Of a stretch of 5,748 nt of DNA, positions 5,231 to 5,748 are shown piece by piece. Where the stretch lies: assembly GCA_017531065.1 (NCBI GenBank), contig JAFXLR010000170.1, positions 1 to 5,748 on the forward strand, read 5' to 3'. A program made the position numbers and the translations under genes. A model generated the notes under the pieces. That model made no database searches. It was given only the letters and a program-made list of their open reading frames with translations, and had not been told where the DNA came from. Within the stretch, counting starts at the first letter, position 1, and each line of letters begins with the position of its first letter. Source of the DNA: Bacilli bacterium. GTDB taxonomy: Bacteria > Bacillota_I > Bacilli_A > RFN20 > CAG-826.

Positions 5231-5748
5231 TGGACGGCTTTATTTTTCTCTACGCAGCAGCGATAGTCCTTGTTGGTCTTTTATCAACGAGGTTGATGAA
5301 GGTCATCAGAATGCCTTTTGTGACTGGCTATATCATCACAGGCATTCTCATGGGTCCTTTTGTTTTCGGACTCTTCTTCAATGGCTTTGATTTCCTTAAT
5401 GCCGAAAGCGGACCGGTTGCCGAATATGTCAGAAACCTCGGCTGGGTGAACAATGTCGCTTTAGGATTCATCGCTTTCTCGGTAGGCGCCTCTTTCAAGA
5501 GAAACACCCTTAAAGCGGTCGGCAAGAAAGTTCTTATCATCACCGTTCTTGAAGCGGTATTTGCTTCACTTCTTGTTATCGCTGCTTTGTTAGTGGCTTA
5601 TTTCATCTTCCCTAACGATATCCCTATCCCTCTCGTGCTTACCTTAGGTGCGATCGCCGCTGCGACAGCGCCAGCAGCCACCCTCATGGTCGTTAAGCAA
5701 TATAGGGCAAAAGGACCTGTCACAGATACTTTGCTTCCAGTTGTCGCC
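5230..5748 (+). CDS. CPA2-family cation/proton antiporter (partial, C-terminus off the right edge)
   Basis: The first 173 codons are present. The protein exchanges Na+ or K+ for H+ across the cytoplasmic membrane, as judged by family. Hydrophobic segments lie at about 3-20, 30-50, 74-88, 99-126 and 133-155. Family signatures are RMPFVTGYIITGILMGP (27-43), LGFIAFSVGASF (78-89) and ATAPAATLMVVKQYRAKGP (145-163), close to KefB/GerN/NapA-like Na+/H+ antiporters. The ion-binding acidic pair of this family would come just after the last residues LLPVVA, so it is outside the window. ATG 5230 shares one base with the preceding stop (TAATG), and GAAGG (5216-5220) gives a ribosome site 9 nt upstream. 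Whether the C-terminus carries TrkA-N/RCK domains cannot be seen; their absence would favour control by the PII-like partner. Confidence 0.92.
   Translation, partial: MDGFIFLYAAAIVLVGLLSTRLMKVIRMPFVTGYIITGILMGPFVFGLFFNGFDFLNAESGPVAEYVRNLGWVNNVALGFIAFSVGASFKRNTLKAVGKKVLIITVLEAVFASLLVIAALLVAYFIFPNDIPIPLVLTLGAIAAATAPAATLMVVKQYRAKGPVTDTLLPVVA

Noticed and set aside
1..5748. CRISPR array, insertion sequence, tRNA or rRNA gene
   Set aside because: No regularly spaced repeats, transposase motifs, terminal inverted repeats or RNA-gene signatures were seen on either strand.

Overview
The window reads as a chromosomal stretch of a low-to-mid GC Bacillota (Firmicutes) bacterium, probably an anaerobic, polysaccharide-using member of the gut or rumen type. 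The reasons are purine-rich Shine-Dalgarno sites (AGGAGG, AAAGGA, AAAGGTG), a CcpA-type cre-like operator, a domain-permuted family 3 glycoside hydrolase of a kind known from rumen Clostridia, and a PII-like protein next to a CPA2 cation/proton antiporter. The standard genetic code fits: tryptophans are TGG and all three visible stops are TAA. Species cannot be named from the sequence.

Left part, minus strand (1-3564): a two-gene unit. It is transcribed leftward from the central intergenic region. The first gene encodes a 1040-residue GH3 beta-glycosidase with its domains in permuted order (sandwich, FnIII-like, then TIM barrel) and a membrane segment at each end. Its stop overlaps by 8 bp the start of a second gene, which runs off the left edge. 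That gene encodes an N-terminally anchored protein with an extracellular beta-rich, carbohydrate-binding-module-like domain. Together they look like a cell-surface glycan-degrading pair.

Centre (3565-3921): a 357-bp AT-rich divergent intergenic region dense in symmetric elements. It holds a strong leader hairpin, a cre-like palindrome, two copies of a CACT-N4-AGTG dyad 102 bp apart, a 12-bp near-perfect direct repeat and two AT-rich dyads.

Right part, plus strand (3922-5748): first a 292-residue PAS-GGDEF diguanylate cyclase that lacks the RxxD inhibitory site, closed by a clear intrinsic terminator. A new promoter with a perfect TATAAT follows, with a dyad across its -35/spacer. It drives a two-gene operon: a 110-residue protein with PII-like (ferredoxin-fold) layout, then, overlapping by 1 nt (TAATG), a CPA2-family cation/proton antiporter cut by the right edge. 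The pairing suggests a small ligand-sensing regulator dedicated to the antiporter; this is inference.
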